A DNA stretch of 8,234 nucleotides from a bacterium. GTDB taxonomy: Bacteria > UBA9089 > CG2-30-40-21. Below the pieces are notes generated by a model. That model saw only the letters and a list, made by a program, of their open reading frames with translations, made no database searches and was not told the DNA's origin. The translations under genes and the position numbers were made by a program. The stretch is from NCBI GenBank assembly GCA_018814245.1, contig JAHIZN010000292.1, positions 1-8,234 on the forward strand, given 5' to 3'. Positions 1-6,446 of this stretch are shown one piece after another; the first letter of the stretch is position 1; each line of letters begins with the position of its first letter.

Positions 1-84
1 AGCGGAACCCAGATGATGGAAGTAGCAAAAAAACATGGCTTAAAGACATTGCTCGAAGATGGGATAGAAAAGGTATTTAATTGA
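1..84 (+). CDS. C-terminal end of a GspE/PilB-family secretion/pilus assembly ATPase (5' partial, ends at an in-frame TGA)
   Basis: Frame 1 reads SGTQMMEVAKKHGLKTLLED then GIEKVFN before TGA at 82-84. This resembles the last part of GspE/PilB ATPases, the hexameric cytoplasmic motors of type II secretion and type IV pili, which typically end in a (M/L)(K/R)TLxxDGxxKVxxGxTTxEEVxRV motif. After the TGA the same frame continues LTTIEEVFRVAQA to TAA at 124-126, which is the expected family C-terminus. The TGA stands where the family usually has glycine, so one base change (GGA to TGA) would explain it. The annotated end is the TGA; the ancestral end was almost certainly 126. The catalytic Walker motifs lie outside the window. 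Family assignment rests on only about 40 residues. PilB and GspE cannot be told apart here. Confidence 0.75.
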   Translation, partial: SGTQMMEVAKKHGLKTLLEDGIEKVFN

Positions 85-100
85 TTAACTACTATTGAAG

Positions 101-345
101 AGGTCTTCCGTGTAGCACAAGCATAATATGCTGTAGGTATCAGGGCAGACACATAGGTCTGCCCCTACAAGGGTCTTCCGTGTAGCACAAGCATAATATG
201 CTGCAGGTATCAGGGCAGACACATAGGTCTGCCCCTACAAGGGTCTTCCGTATAGCACAAGCATAATATGCTGTAGGTATCATGGCAGACACATAGGTCT
301 GCCCCTACGAGGGTCTTCCGTGTGGCACAAGCATAATATGCTGTA
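101..345. repeat. 70-bp tandem repeat, 3.5 copies, containing the ATPase gene end plus a palindrome
   Basis: Copies start at 101, 171, 241 and 311, exactly 70 bp apart, and the last copy breaks off at 345. Each unit has two halves. The first is GTCTTCCGTGTAGCACAAGC plus ATAATATGCTG, which is the last codons and stop of the ATPase gene. The second is a palindrome with arms GGGCAGAC / GTCTGCCC, loop ACATAG, and outer arms TGTAG / CTACA (132-169 in copy 1). Copies differ by only a few substitutions, for example at 204, 252, 283 and 309, so the expansion is fairly recent. Only the first copy is joined to the gene, so the array arose by duplication of a gene end with its adjoining palindrome. The hairpins have no U tract and are not typical terminators. 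Confidence 0.93.
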
Positions 346-371
346 TGGACAACCGGTCAGTCGCCCATACA
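342..371. repeat. Short palindrome next to the tandem array
   Basis: The arms TGTATGG (342-348) and CCATACA (365-371) are perfect reverse complements. The interior is partly self-complementary around CCGGTCAGTCG. The left arm shares TGTA with the end of the fourth 70-bp copy, so the array breaks off exactly where this second, different palindrome begins. It lies 23 bp upstream of the GT9 start codon. Confidence 0.7.
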
Positions 372-394
372 ATTTTCGTGATGGTGATTAAGTT

Positions 395-1504
395 ATGAAC
401 ATTGCTTGTGAAATAAAAAAAATACTTGTGTTGCGAAACGATCACATGGGAGATCTTCTCCTGAGTTTACCTGCCATATCTGCCATTAAGCAACATTATC
501 CCAAAGCACATCTTGGGATTTTGATCCAGGATTGCAATAGGGACATTCTGTGGAACAATCCAGACATAGACGAAATAATTATTGACAAGAAACAAAATGT
601 ATTTGAATTGGCACACAAAATAAAAGAAAAAGACTTTGATATGGCTGTGATCCTTTATCCATGCTGGCGAAATGGATGGCTCTGTACCTTAAGCAGAATC
701 CCTTGTCGGATAGGGACAGGGTATAAGCCTGTGGGGATATTATTTAACAAAAGGGTTTATATTCACCGCACAAAAATAGCTTGCCATGAGATAGATTATT
801 GCTTAAGGTTAGCAGATGAGGCAGGGGTACAGTCAACAAACAAAGATGCTGCATTAAAAAGAGATATAACCTTATGGATAAAAGATGATGATAAGCTGTA
901 TGCCCAAGCATTGCTAAATAAGCATAACCTGCTTTCGACATCACCTGCCGGAGATGCTATCTCCTTGATTGGCATTCATCCAGGCAGCGGCGGCTCGGCA
1001 TTGAATTGGAGTAAAGAGAGCTATGCCAAGCTGATTGATGGCTTGAGCGAGAGGTACAAAGCAAAAGTAGTGCTAAGTGGAAGCACTCAGGAACATGACC
1101 TGATTGAACAAATAATCTCAAAGACGCATACCAAGCCAATTAATTTGGCCGGGCAGACTAATCTGGGACAACTCATGGCTCTTTTTTCCTTTTATAGCCT
1201 CTTTATTGGACCAAGTACCGGACCAATGCACCTTGCAGACGGGCTTGGCATATCAGTCATAGCCTTGTTCCCTCCCCTCCCCTCTCAGTCTCCAGCTAAA
1301 TGGGGTCCTTCCTGCAAAAAACATATGATACTCATGCCAGAAGGAATAACATGCAATTTACGAAAATGCAAAAAAGAAGGGTGCAGTGAGTATAATTGTA
1401 TGGATAAGATTACTACTGAACAGGTGTTGGATTTAGCAGCACAGGCTTCCAGCCTGTATACAAGCTGGAAGCCTGTGCTGCTATCAGCAATGCTCACCCC
1501 ATAG
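395..1504 (+). CDS. Glycosyltransferase family 9 protein (ADP-heptose:LPS heptosyltransferase-like)
   Basis: This 369-residue protein resembles GT9 heptosyltransferases, cytoplasmic GT-B enzymes that transfer heptose from ADP-heptose to the lipopolysaccharide inner core. Visible family features are the N-terminal KKILVLRNDHMGDLLLSLP (residues 8-26), the second-domain start IGIHPGSGGSALNWSKESYA (192-211), VVLSGSTQEHD (225-235), NLAGQTNLGQL (250-260) and the nucleotide-sugar region FIGPSTGPMHLADGLGISVI (270-289). Cys320, 325, 330 and 335 form the Cys-rich C-terminal segment seen in some GT9 members. The family-like part ends near residue 346 (TTEQVLDLA). The last ~22 residues are encoded by a perfect palindrome and are probably not ancestral. 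ATG 395 is the only good start and leaves a 7-residue lead; its ribosome site (GGTGATTAAGTT) is weak. GT9 assignment is firm, but the actual sugar and acceptor are not shown. Confidence 0.92.
   Translation: MNIACEIKKILVLRNDHMGDLLLSLPAISAIKQHYPKAHLGILIQDCNRDILWNNPDIDEIIIDKKQNVFELAHKIKEKDFDMAVILYPCWRNGWLCTLSRIPCRIGTGYKPVGILFNKRVYIHRTKIACHEIDYCLRLADEAGVQSTNKDAALKRDITLWIKDDDKLYAQALLNKHNLLSTSPAGDAISLIGIHPGSGGSALNWSKESYAKLIDGLSERYKAKVVLSGSTQEHDLIEQIISKTHTKPINLAGQTNLGQLMALFSFYSLFIGPSTGPMHLADGLGISVIALFPPLPSQSPAKWGPSCKKHMILMPEGITCNLRKCKKEGCSEYNCMDKITTEQVLDLAAQASSLYTSWKPVLLSAMLTP
1434..1483. repeat. 20-bp-arm palindrome forming the 3' end of the GT9 gene
   Basis: The left arm TAGCAGCACAGGCTTCCAGC (1434-1453) and its perfect reverse complement at 1464-1483 flank a 10-bp centre that itself contains TGTATACA. 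It lies wholly inside the GT9 reading frame and encodes residues ~347-363 (AAQASSLYTSWKPVLLS). It resembles dispersed palindromic repeats that read through into genes. No T-run follows, so it is not a classical intrinsic terminator. Confidence 0.92.
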
Positions 1505-1505
1505 C

Positions 1506-1777
1506 TACTGTCGTGTCAACCTTAATTTGACACATAACCATTCATAGGGACATCCCTGCCAGAGAGGCTCTCTCCTTATGGGTGTTAAGCAGGGACAAGC
1601 CCTGCAGCTACATTGTAATCGATTGTTGTGGGGGGGGAATCTTTGTAGCTGCGACCTGCCAGAGGTGCTCTCCTCTTGTGGTCGCTTATTGGTGGCAGAG
1701 AGACAAGGGAGGTAGCACTTCTATCCCCTGTCTCTACATAATTAACTATGCGACAATTAACAGTTGACACGACACTA
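1506..1777. mobile_element. MITE-like 272-bp element with terminal inverted repeats between two convergent genes
   Basis: The ends TACTGTCGTGTCAAC (1506-1520) and the reverse complement of 1763-1777 (TAGTGTCGTGTCAAC) match at 14 of 15 positions, and weaker similarity extends inward for about 45 bp. Inside are a 9-bp inverted repeat GCAGCTACA / TGTAGCTGC (1604-1612, 1644-1652), a G8 run (1630-1637), a small hairpin GCAGGG/CCCTGC (1590-1605), and two related direct segments beginning CCTGCCAGAG exactly 100 bp apart (1555 and 1655). No credible coding region is present. The element starts one base after the GT9 stop codon, and its right end includes the stop codon of the radical SAM gene. No clear target-site duplication was found, so mobility is inferred from structure only. 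Confidence 0.7.
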
Positions 1778-3292
1778 CTTTGTTACCCACTTAATCCCTT
1801 TTACAATATCGCTCCAAAGCATTCTGCTATCCCTCAGATACACCCTCTTTCTGGATAGAAATTGTCGAATAATGTTTCCAAAATGAATATTATGCTGATA
1901 AAATTTGTGAAGCAGTTCCTGACTTAGTTGTTGAAATCTTTCAGATTCAATGCTAATTGTCCGTCGATGAGGGTCAACAAGAAAATAATCCCTTGGATGT
2001 CTGGTCAGAAAATCATTAATCTCCATGTCTTCATGATATATCCCTGCCTCAACCCCAAGCTCAAAGAGTCTGGTCGATGGGTATGGGGTGTATAGAAATA
2101 TCCCGGCATGTGGCGGATTTATCTCCTTCATGAGTGTAAGGGTTGCCTCCATATCTGCTTCTGTTTCTATGGGTATGCCCATCATAAAATATCCGCCCCA
2201 AAATATTCCACTTTTATTCAGCATCCTGCCTGCCTCACGAATTTGTTTAACAGAGATACCCTTTTGGATGTTTTCTATTACCCTTTCGCTGCCGCTTTCA
2301 ATCCCTACCTTTATCAGGTTACATCCAGATAGTTTCATCAGCTTAAGCATTTTTTCATCAATCAAGTTTACGCGGGTAGCACAACTCCAGTTGATATTCA
2401 ACCCTTCCCTGATTATTTTTTCACACAACTCTACGGTTCTTTCATAACCCACACCAAACGAGTTATCATAAAATATGAACTGTGTTGTTCCAAATCTATC
2501 CCGCAGGAATCGCATCTCTTCAATGACACTGTCTATGCTTCTATGCCGTACTGATGATTGATTGGATAATCTGCCATTCCAGACTAAGGCACAAAAGGCA
2601 CACCTGAATGGACACCCCCTGCCTGTTACCATCATCCCCATATCCTCGCCTGTATAGGCACTAATATTCATCAATGCCTCTCGTGCCGGCAAAATATCAA
2701 TATCCGCAAGAATAGATGTGTCTAGATTATGAATAATCTTTCCATCCTGACGATATGATAACCCTGATATACCGCCAAGCTCAAGCCCATTTCTCAAGGC
2801 ACAAGCAAGCGATAGGAATGTTGTCTCGCTCTCTCCCCTTATCGCAATATCAATATATTTACACCTGAAAGGGTCATCTGGTCTTAAAGTAGGGTATTGT
2901 CCCTCAACCACAACTACACAATCAGGATGGCATTTCTTGATTAATTCTGCTGTTTTTATCACTGAACCAAACCGGGTTACGCTTGCTGTAATACACGCTA
3001 CTGCCAGAGGGGATCCCTCATCAGGCTTATATCTGTCCAGAACAGCCCTCATCTCTCCCCATGCAGGATGGTTTTCATCATTCAACCCCTGCACGAATAT
3101 CAACAGCCTTTGATATTCGTCGCTGAAGTCAATATCATCCCCCCGATTGACAACATCAGCATCAAATATCGCCACATCCTCAAACCCATGTGCCTTAAGA
3201 TTGGCAGCAATATAAGCCAATTCTAATGGATAATATCGATGGATAAAGCCTGTAAACCTTTTGAATGGTGGGTCAATCAATAATATTTGCAT
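1775..3292 (-). CDS. Cobalamin-type radical SAM protein (B12-binding domain + radical SAM + C-terminal extension)
   Basis: This 505-residue protein has the layout of class B radical SAM enzymes. Residues 1-~200 form a Rossmann-like B12-binding domain (MQILLIDPP at the start; VVVVEGQYPTLRPDD, 126-140; IAIRGESETTFL, 149-160). The radical SAM core follows with GRGCPFRCAFC (224-234), where Cys227, Cys231 and Cys234 form the CxxxCxxC [4Fe-4S] motif. VGIESGSERV (329-338) and GGYFMMGIP (366-374) are further core strands. The usual DxHxxG cobalamin motif is not visible, as in many BchE/Elp3-like relatives. The substrate is unknown; methylation, cyclisation or another radical reaction are all possible. 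ATG 3292 is supported by AAGGA about 8 bases upstream. The stop codon TAG is the terminal three bases of the adjacent inverted-repeat element, which may have set the C-terminus. Confidence 0.93.
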   Translation of the reverse strand: MQILLIDPPFKRFTGFIHRYYPLELAYIAANLKAHGFEDVAIFDADVVNRGDDIDFSDEYQRLLIFVQGLNDENHPAWGEMRAVLDRYKPDEGSPLAVACITASVTRFGSVIKTAELIKKCHPDCVVVVEGQYPTLRPDDPFRCKYIDIAIRGESETTFLSLACALRNGLELGGISGLSYRQDGKIIHNLDTSILADIDILPAREALMNISAYTGEDMGMMVTGRGCPFRCAFCALVWNGRLSNQSSVRHRSIDSVIEEMRFLRDRFGTTQFIFYDNSFGVGYERTVELCEKIIREGLNINWSCATRVNLIDEKMLKLMKLSGCNLIKVGIESGSERVIENIQKGISVKQIREAGRMLNKSGIFWGGYFMMGIPIETEADMEATLTLMKEINPPHAGIFLYTPYPSTRLFELGVEAGIYHEDMEINDFLTRHPRDYFLVDPHRRTISIESERFQQLSQELLHKFYQHNIHFGNIIRQFLSRKRVYLRDSRMLWSDIVKGIKWVTK

Positions 3293-3316
3293 TATTATTT
3301 TCCTTGTTTGTACGCA

Positions 3317-3346
3317 GATTGAGCGGATTGAACAGATTAAACAGAT
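3317..3346. repeat. 9-bp imperfect tandem repeat (GATTRARCR-like)
   Basis: Three consecutive 9-bp units GATTGAGCG, GATTGAACA, GATTAAACA are followed by GAT. The unit starts 25 bp upstream of the radical SAM start codon, in its 5' leader. It is a low-complexity repeat with no coding content. Confidence 0.75.
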
Positions 3347-3357
3347 ATGAAAAAAAT

Positions 3358-3575
3358 GTAACTATTCAGGTAGTGTAAGAAGGGGGATATGGAGATATGA
3401 CATGAGATATGGGGATAATAATATAATCAATGCCTTAAAATCGAAGGGAAGATTACAGGGTTATCATTCCTAAGGGGATAAGTTGTATTATCCTTATATT
3501 TTTCTAATCCCTATATCTCCTTATCTCCTCCATAATCCCCCACATCTCCTTTTCTTACACTACCTGAATGGTTAC
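3358..3575. mobile_element. MITE-like 218-bp element with 24-bp terminal inverted repeats
   Basis: The left end 3358-3381 (GTAACT then ATTCAGGTAGTGTAAGAA) and the right end 3552-3575 match as inverted repeats at 23 of 24 positions; the only mismatch is T/C. Behind the ends the left half is purine-rich (GGGGGATATGGAGATATG) and the right half is its approximate complement, so most of the element could fold into one long imperfect hairpin. There is no credible reading frame. It sits between the YfhO-like gene and the radical SAM gene, both transcribed right to left, so any shared transcript must cross it. No obvious target-site duplication was seen. Confidence 0.78.
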
Positions 3576-3659
3576 CATTTCAAATTGTTTCGTTCTTGAC
3601 GCAGATATTTTATCAGTTATTGGCAGGTATGTCAAGATATTATTGCTCTTGACTTTTTT

Positions 3660-3759
3660 TCACGCAAAGAACGCAAAGATTTCACGCAAAGAATCGCAAA
3701 TTATTTACAATTCTGTGAATTTTGTCTTTCAATTTACCAGTCATAATTCCTTTGCGTGA
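3660..3759. repeat. CGCAAAGA direct-repeat cluster with an inverted copy
   Basis: CGCAAAGA occurs at 3663-3670, 3672-3679 and 3685-3692, with a partial CGCAAA at 3695-3700. TCACGCAAA (3660-3668) is the exact reverse complement of TTTGCGTGA at 3751-3759, which lies 5 bp downstream of the YfhO-like gene's stop on its strand. The arms could close a ~100-nt hairpin. On the minus strand the hairpin is followed by A7, not T7, so it is not an intrinsic terminator for that gene. Confidence 0.7.
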
Positions 3760-3764
3760 TATTG

Positions 3765-6107
3765 TTACTCCTGAATAGTCTTGAATTTACCACAAACAAT
3801 CCCTGCAATACATATCAAAAGAATAGTACAAATACTTCCAAGCATTCCAACCTTGAATACCTGCGGACAATAGATAAACTCAACTTTGTGAGCACCAGAG
3901 GCAATCTCTATGGCTCGAAAGATATAATTTGCCCGATATATTTTTGTTTCCTTCCCATCTACAAAAGCCTTCCATCCCGGATAATATGTATCTCCCAGGA
4001 ATAGAAAGCCCGGGGTATTGATTTTAGCCTGAATAACTACCTTGTTTGGTTGATAGCTATCAATCCTTACCTGATTTGACTCACAAATTCGCAATTCGCA
4101 ATTCGCAATTCGCAATTCGTGATAATGAGCTGGCTTTTCAAAGATAACCACCTCCCTTGTTGGATTAAATTCCGGACGCATAATATAATAAAATGCCTCT
4201 TTTTTATTTGCTACAACGGTTGCTCTTGGAACAAAGAATGCCCTGGACAGGCAGCCTGTATTCTTATATACACGAATATTTCGGGTAACATTCGCCAATC
4301 CTGATGTTGTCGTAGGGACAGGTCTTGCCCCTCTGCATTCGACAGGGGCAAGCTCTGTCCGAAAAGGTTCATGGATAACATGTGCCAACTCCAACCTGTC
4401 ATGCAAGAGTGGTGTTTCAGAGGCAATATACTTGACATTCAACATACACAAAAGATGATGGATGGAGGAAAGTTTTTCATTCCTTATATGCCATATAAAT
4501 TTTTCATAATCCCTGATAGTCAGGGCTTCATACCCATAGGCATCAGGAATACGCCAGAGAAGTCCGAGATTGCAAAACAGGATGGTTTTTTTAAGGTATG
4601 CATCCCCGACAATACTTCCATCTATCCCTCGAAGCTGGTGATGATAATCTGTTGTAGCAGGATTTAGAATATAACGATAAGGATATGTCTCCCTTTCAAG
4701 AATCTCTACAAGCGGTGGTTTTTGGTCATAAAATTTTTGCAAGATCAAGGGATTGAGGTTTATTCCATGAAAAAAAAGGTCTGCCAATATTATCAATAAC
4801 AGCACAAATGAGGCATTTCCTGTCTTTTTTAGCAGCCCCAGACTGATGATAATCAATATAACAGGAATTATCGGAAGATAGTACTGTCCCCCAATTATTT
4901 GTCCCCATAAAAATACACCTTGTTTGATCATGCCCATGCTCATTAAACAAATACAGACCATGAACAAAGAAAAAAGTATATAAAAAAACTCTTTCCTGAA
5001 TTTTGAGATGGAATTAAACCCGTATCCGACTAATATTGCCCCACAAAAGGTCATAAGACCAACAAATTTTACCGCATGTTTAATCATATTGAAACCAGGC
5101 AGGGATTGATAGCATAATGGATATAAAAAAAAGTGCGAACCAAGTGAAAGAAGGAGAGAGATTACAAAAAGTCCTACCCAAAACCATTCCCGTTTCTTCC
5201 GGTTTTTCCAAAAACAAAAGACACTTAAAAGTATCATGCTTAAGGGAATAATTCCCATATATACACTCAAGAGAAGCCCTTGCCTGGGAAGTCTCATTAT
5301 GTCTGAGAAAAAGGGGATGATTAGATTTAACAGCTCTCCTGGATGTAATGACCAATCCGTTGCCTCTTGATATGCTACCCCATGAGCCCTTGCAGAGAAA
5401 AGGGTAAGCTCAAAAAAAGGCAGCAACTGGATAAGGCTTAAGCCAATGCCAACAAGAAGGGTTATCAAAAAGGAGGTAATGGCGTATTTGCAACCGCACG
5501 GAGAACAAATCCCGTAGAAAAATAATGATAGTATTGTCATGTAAACTATCACCGGCTCTCCGGCAATAATCTGAACAGCCAAACATACCCCGCCAAGGAT
5601 TATCCATAATAATGACCTCTTGTACAAGGCTGTATGATAGATGGAAAAGATAAGGGGCAGCCATGTAATTGAACATAAGATATTGGGATGGCTAATCATA
5701 CATAAAGAAAAGCTGCTGAACGAAAAGGTAATGCTTGCTGCTAACGATGCTTTTGTTCCCAGATTAAGGGTTTTTCCTAAGCAATACATGAAGATACCAG
5801 AAAGCAGGAAGTGAATAACAATAAAAATCTTTATCCCCAGCCCAAAAGGCAGCAAATACAGAAGTATGGATAGAGGATAGAGCGTACCGAGCTGGATTAA
5901 GGCAAATAATGGTGTCCCGGAGAGCAGATATGGATTCCAGAAAGGAAAGATACCATCCTTTATCAGACTGACCTTCAGGTGATAAAATGGGTAGTAATAG
6001 CGGTAAATGTCCCTGAAAACAAAGGTATTTTCTGTAAATAATACAGGGGAGAAAAAGATGATAGTTATGGATATAAGAAACAAGACGGCAAGTAGATGCT
6101 TTTTCAT
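3765..6107 (-). CDS. YfhO-like multi-spanning membrane protein (putative GT-C fold glycosyltransferase)
   Basis: The protein has 780 residues. An N-terminal helix (about 5-24) is followed by FRDIYRYYYPFY (31-42) and FPFWNPYLLSGTPL (54-67), the acidic/aromatic loop and WNP motif of YfhO proteins. About ten hydrophobic segments follow to about residue 445, and one more lies near 751-772. Other family marks are LPGFNMIKHAVKFVGL (336-351), LNVKYI (556-561), and DTYYPGWKAFVDGKE (706-720) with IYRANYIFRA (723-732) in the extracytoplasmic C-terminal domain. YfhO family members are proposed lipid-linked sugar transferases acting on cell-wall glycopolymers; the substrate here is unknown. Two repeat-encoded peptides interrupt this domain, at residues 583-598 and 663-675, both in frame. 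The start ATG has GGAG about 12 bases upstream, inside a degenerate attC-like site. Confidence 0.9.
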   Translation of the reverse strand: MKKHLLAVLFLISITIIFFSPVLFTENTFVFRDIYRYYYPFYHLKVSLIKDGIFPFWNPYLLSGTPLFALIQLGTLYPLSILLYLLPFGLGIKIFIVIHFLLSGIFMYCLGKTLNLGTKASLAASITFSFSSFSLCMISHPNILCSITWLPLIFSIYHTALYKRSLLWIILGGVCLAVQIIAGEPVIVYMTILSLFFYGICSPCGCKYAITSFLITLLVGIGLSLIQLLPFFELTLFSARAHGVAYQEATDWSLHPGELLNLIIPFFSDIMRLPRQGLLLSVYMGIIPLSMILLSVFCFWKNRKKREWFWVGLFVISLLLSLGSHFFLYPLCYQSLPGFNMIKHAVKFVGLMTFCGAILVGYGFNSISKFRKEFFYILFSLFMVCICLMSMGMIKQGVFLWGQIIGGQYYLPIIPVILIIISLGLLKKTGNASFVLLLIILADLFFHGINLNPLILQKFYDQKPPLVEILERETYPYRYILNPATTDYHHQLRGIDGSIVGDAYLKKTILFCNLGLLWRIPDAYGYEALTIRDYEKFIWHIRNEKLSSIHHLLCMLNVKYIASETPLLHDRLELAHVIHEPFRTELAPVECRGARPVPTTTSGLANVTRNIRVYKNTGCLSRAFFVPRATVVANKKEAFYYIMRPEFNPTREVVIFEKPAHYHELRIANCELRICESNQVRIDSYQPNKVVIQAKINTPGFLFLGDTYYPGWKAFVDGKETKIYRANYIFRAIEIASGAHKVEFIYCPQVFKVGMLGSICTILLICIAGIVCGKFKTIQE
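4085..4119. repeat. 7-bp tandem repeat (CAATTCG) inside the YfhO-like gene
   Basis: Four CAATTCG units (4092, 4099, 4106, 4113) follow a variant AAATTCG (4085). Seven is coprime to three, so three units give a 7-residue period in the protein: ELRIANC then ELRICES, residues ~664-677. The flanks read FEKPAHY and VRIDSYQPN, which in typical family members are close together, so the repeat looks inserted in frame without breaking the gene. Confidence 0.9.
4316..4360. repeat. 17-bp-arm palindrome inside the YfhO-like gene
   Basis: GGACAGGTCTTGCCCCT (4316-4332) and AGGGGCAAGCTCTGTCC (4344-4360) pair at 15 of 17 positions around an 11-nt loop. On the coding strand it gives residues ~583-598 (RTELAPVECRGARPVP). 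This is an Arg/Pro/Ala-rich stretch between LAHVIHE and NIRVYKN, where related proteins normally have only a few residues. It looks like a dispersed palindromic repeat inserted in frame. Confidence 0.88.
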
Positions 6108-6137
6108 GCCTTAACTTCTCTCCTTACCTGCCATTGA

Positions 6138-6184
6138 AATCAGCCATCATGATTTTTGCGGTCGGCTGGATTGATTTGTTAGGT
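6138..6184 (-). other. Degenerate attC-like recombination site downstream of the DUF2442 gene
   Basis: On the minus strand the site reads R'' ACCTAAC (perfect RYYYAAC, 6184-6178), a 5-nt spacer AAATC, then AATCCAGCC (6172-6164). That arm pairs with GGCTGATT (6145-6138) if a single C is left extrahelical, as in integron attC sites. Its opening also matches the well-formed site at 6735-6790 (CCTAACNAATC, then CAGCSGACSGC). R'' begins 2 bases after the DUF2442 stop codon, as expected for a cassette end. A proper R' (GTTRRRY) is missing: downstream there is only GTAAGGA or GTTAAGG, overlapping the YfhO-like gene's ribosome-binding region. Probably a decayed terminal attC. Confidence 0.5.
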
Positions 6185-6186
6185 GA

Positions 6187-6432
6187 TTATTTTTCATTTA
6201 TTGTTATGCTTTTTTCGTATAGTAATTCTGGATCAATATCTAAACTATTTTCCCATTCTATAGAATCAAATTTTACTTTTACTGTATTAAATAAAAAAAG
6301 GTCTCTTAATTCAGAAAATTTTCCTATCTTAAAATATGGAGATACATCGAAAATTTTTTCTTCTTTATTTTCAAATGTTAGTAATAATCTAAAATCTTCT
6401 AATGGTTTTACTTCTATTATTGATAGATACAT
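6187..6432 (-). CDS. DUF2442 small protein (putative toxin-antitoxin partner)
   Basis: This 81-residue protein resembles DUF2442: MYLSIIEVKPLEDFRLLLTF at the N-terminus, then ENKEEKIFDVSPYFK, FSELRDLFLFNTV and IEWENSLDIDPELLYE. These follow the family's usual order (VxPLDxYxLLLxFENGE..FDV.PYL, FxxLxDxxxFxxV, IxWPNGxDLxPDxLY) over nearly its full usual length. I choose ATG 6432 because AGGTGG lies 5-6 bases upstream; a GTG at 6441 would add three residues. It begins 14 bp after the DUF4160 stop, so the two are co-translated. DUF2442 next to DUF4160 is a recurrent pair often suspected of being a toxin-antitoxin module, but no activity is established from sequence. The stop lies next to an attC-like site, which makes this the last gene of a two-gene cassette. 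Confidence 0.88.
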   Translation of the reverse strand: MYLSIIEVKPLEDFRLLLTFENKEEKIFDVSPYFKIGKFSELRDLFLFNTVKVKFDSIEWENSLDIDPELLYEKSITINEK

Positions 6433-6446
6433 TACTTCCACCTCTT

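Noticed and set aside
82..84. Genetic code with TGA read as glycine
   Set aside because: The 369-, 505- and 780-codon genes are intact in the standard code with ordinary glycine codons, and the antitoxin gene appears to end at TGA (7223-7225). A point mutation is simpler.
101..345. CRISPR-like array
   Set aside because: The 70-bp units abut directly with no unique spacers, and the unit contains a gene end.
1434..1483. Rho-independent terminator for the GT9 gene
   Set aside because: A strong hairpin, but inside the coding frame and without a following T-run.
2088..2447. Plus-strand open frame of 119 codons
   Set aside because: It lies opposite the radical SAM core, whose motifs are clear on the minus strand; it is a shadow frame.
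3568..3759. 63-codon plus-strand open frame
   Set aside because: It runs from the MITE-like end through the CGCAAAGA repeats, with no ribosome site and no family resemblance.
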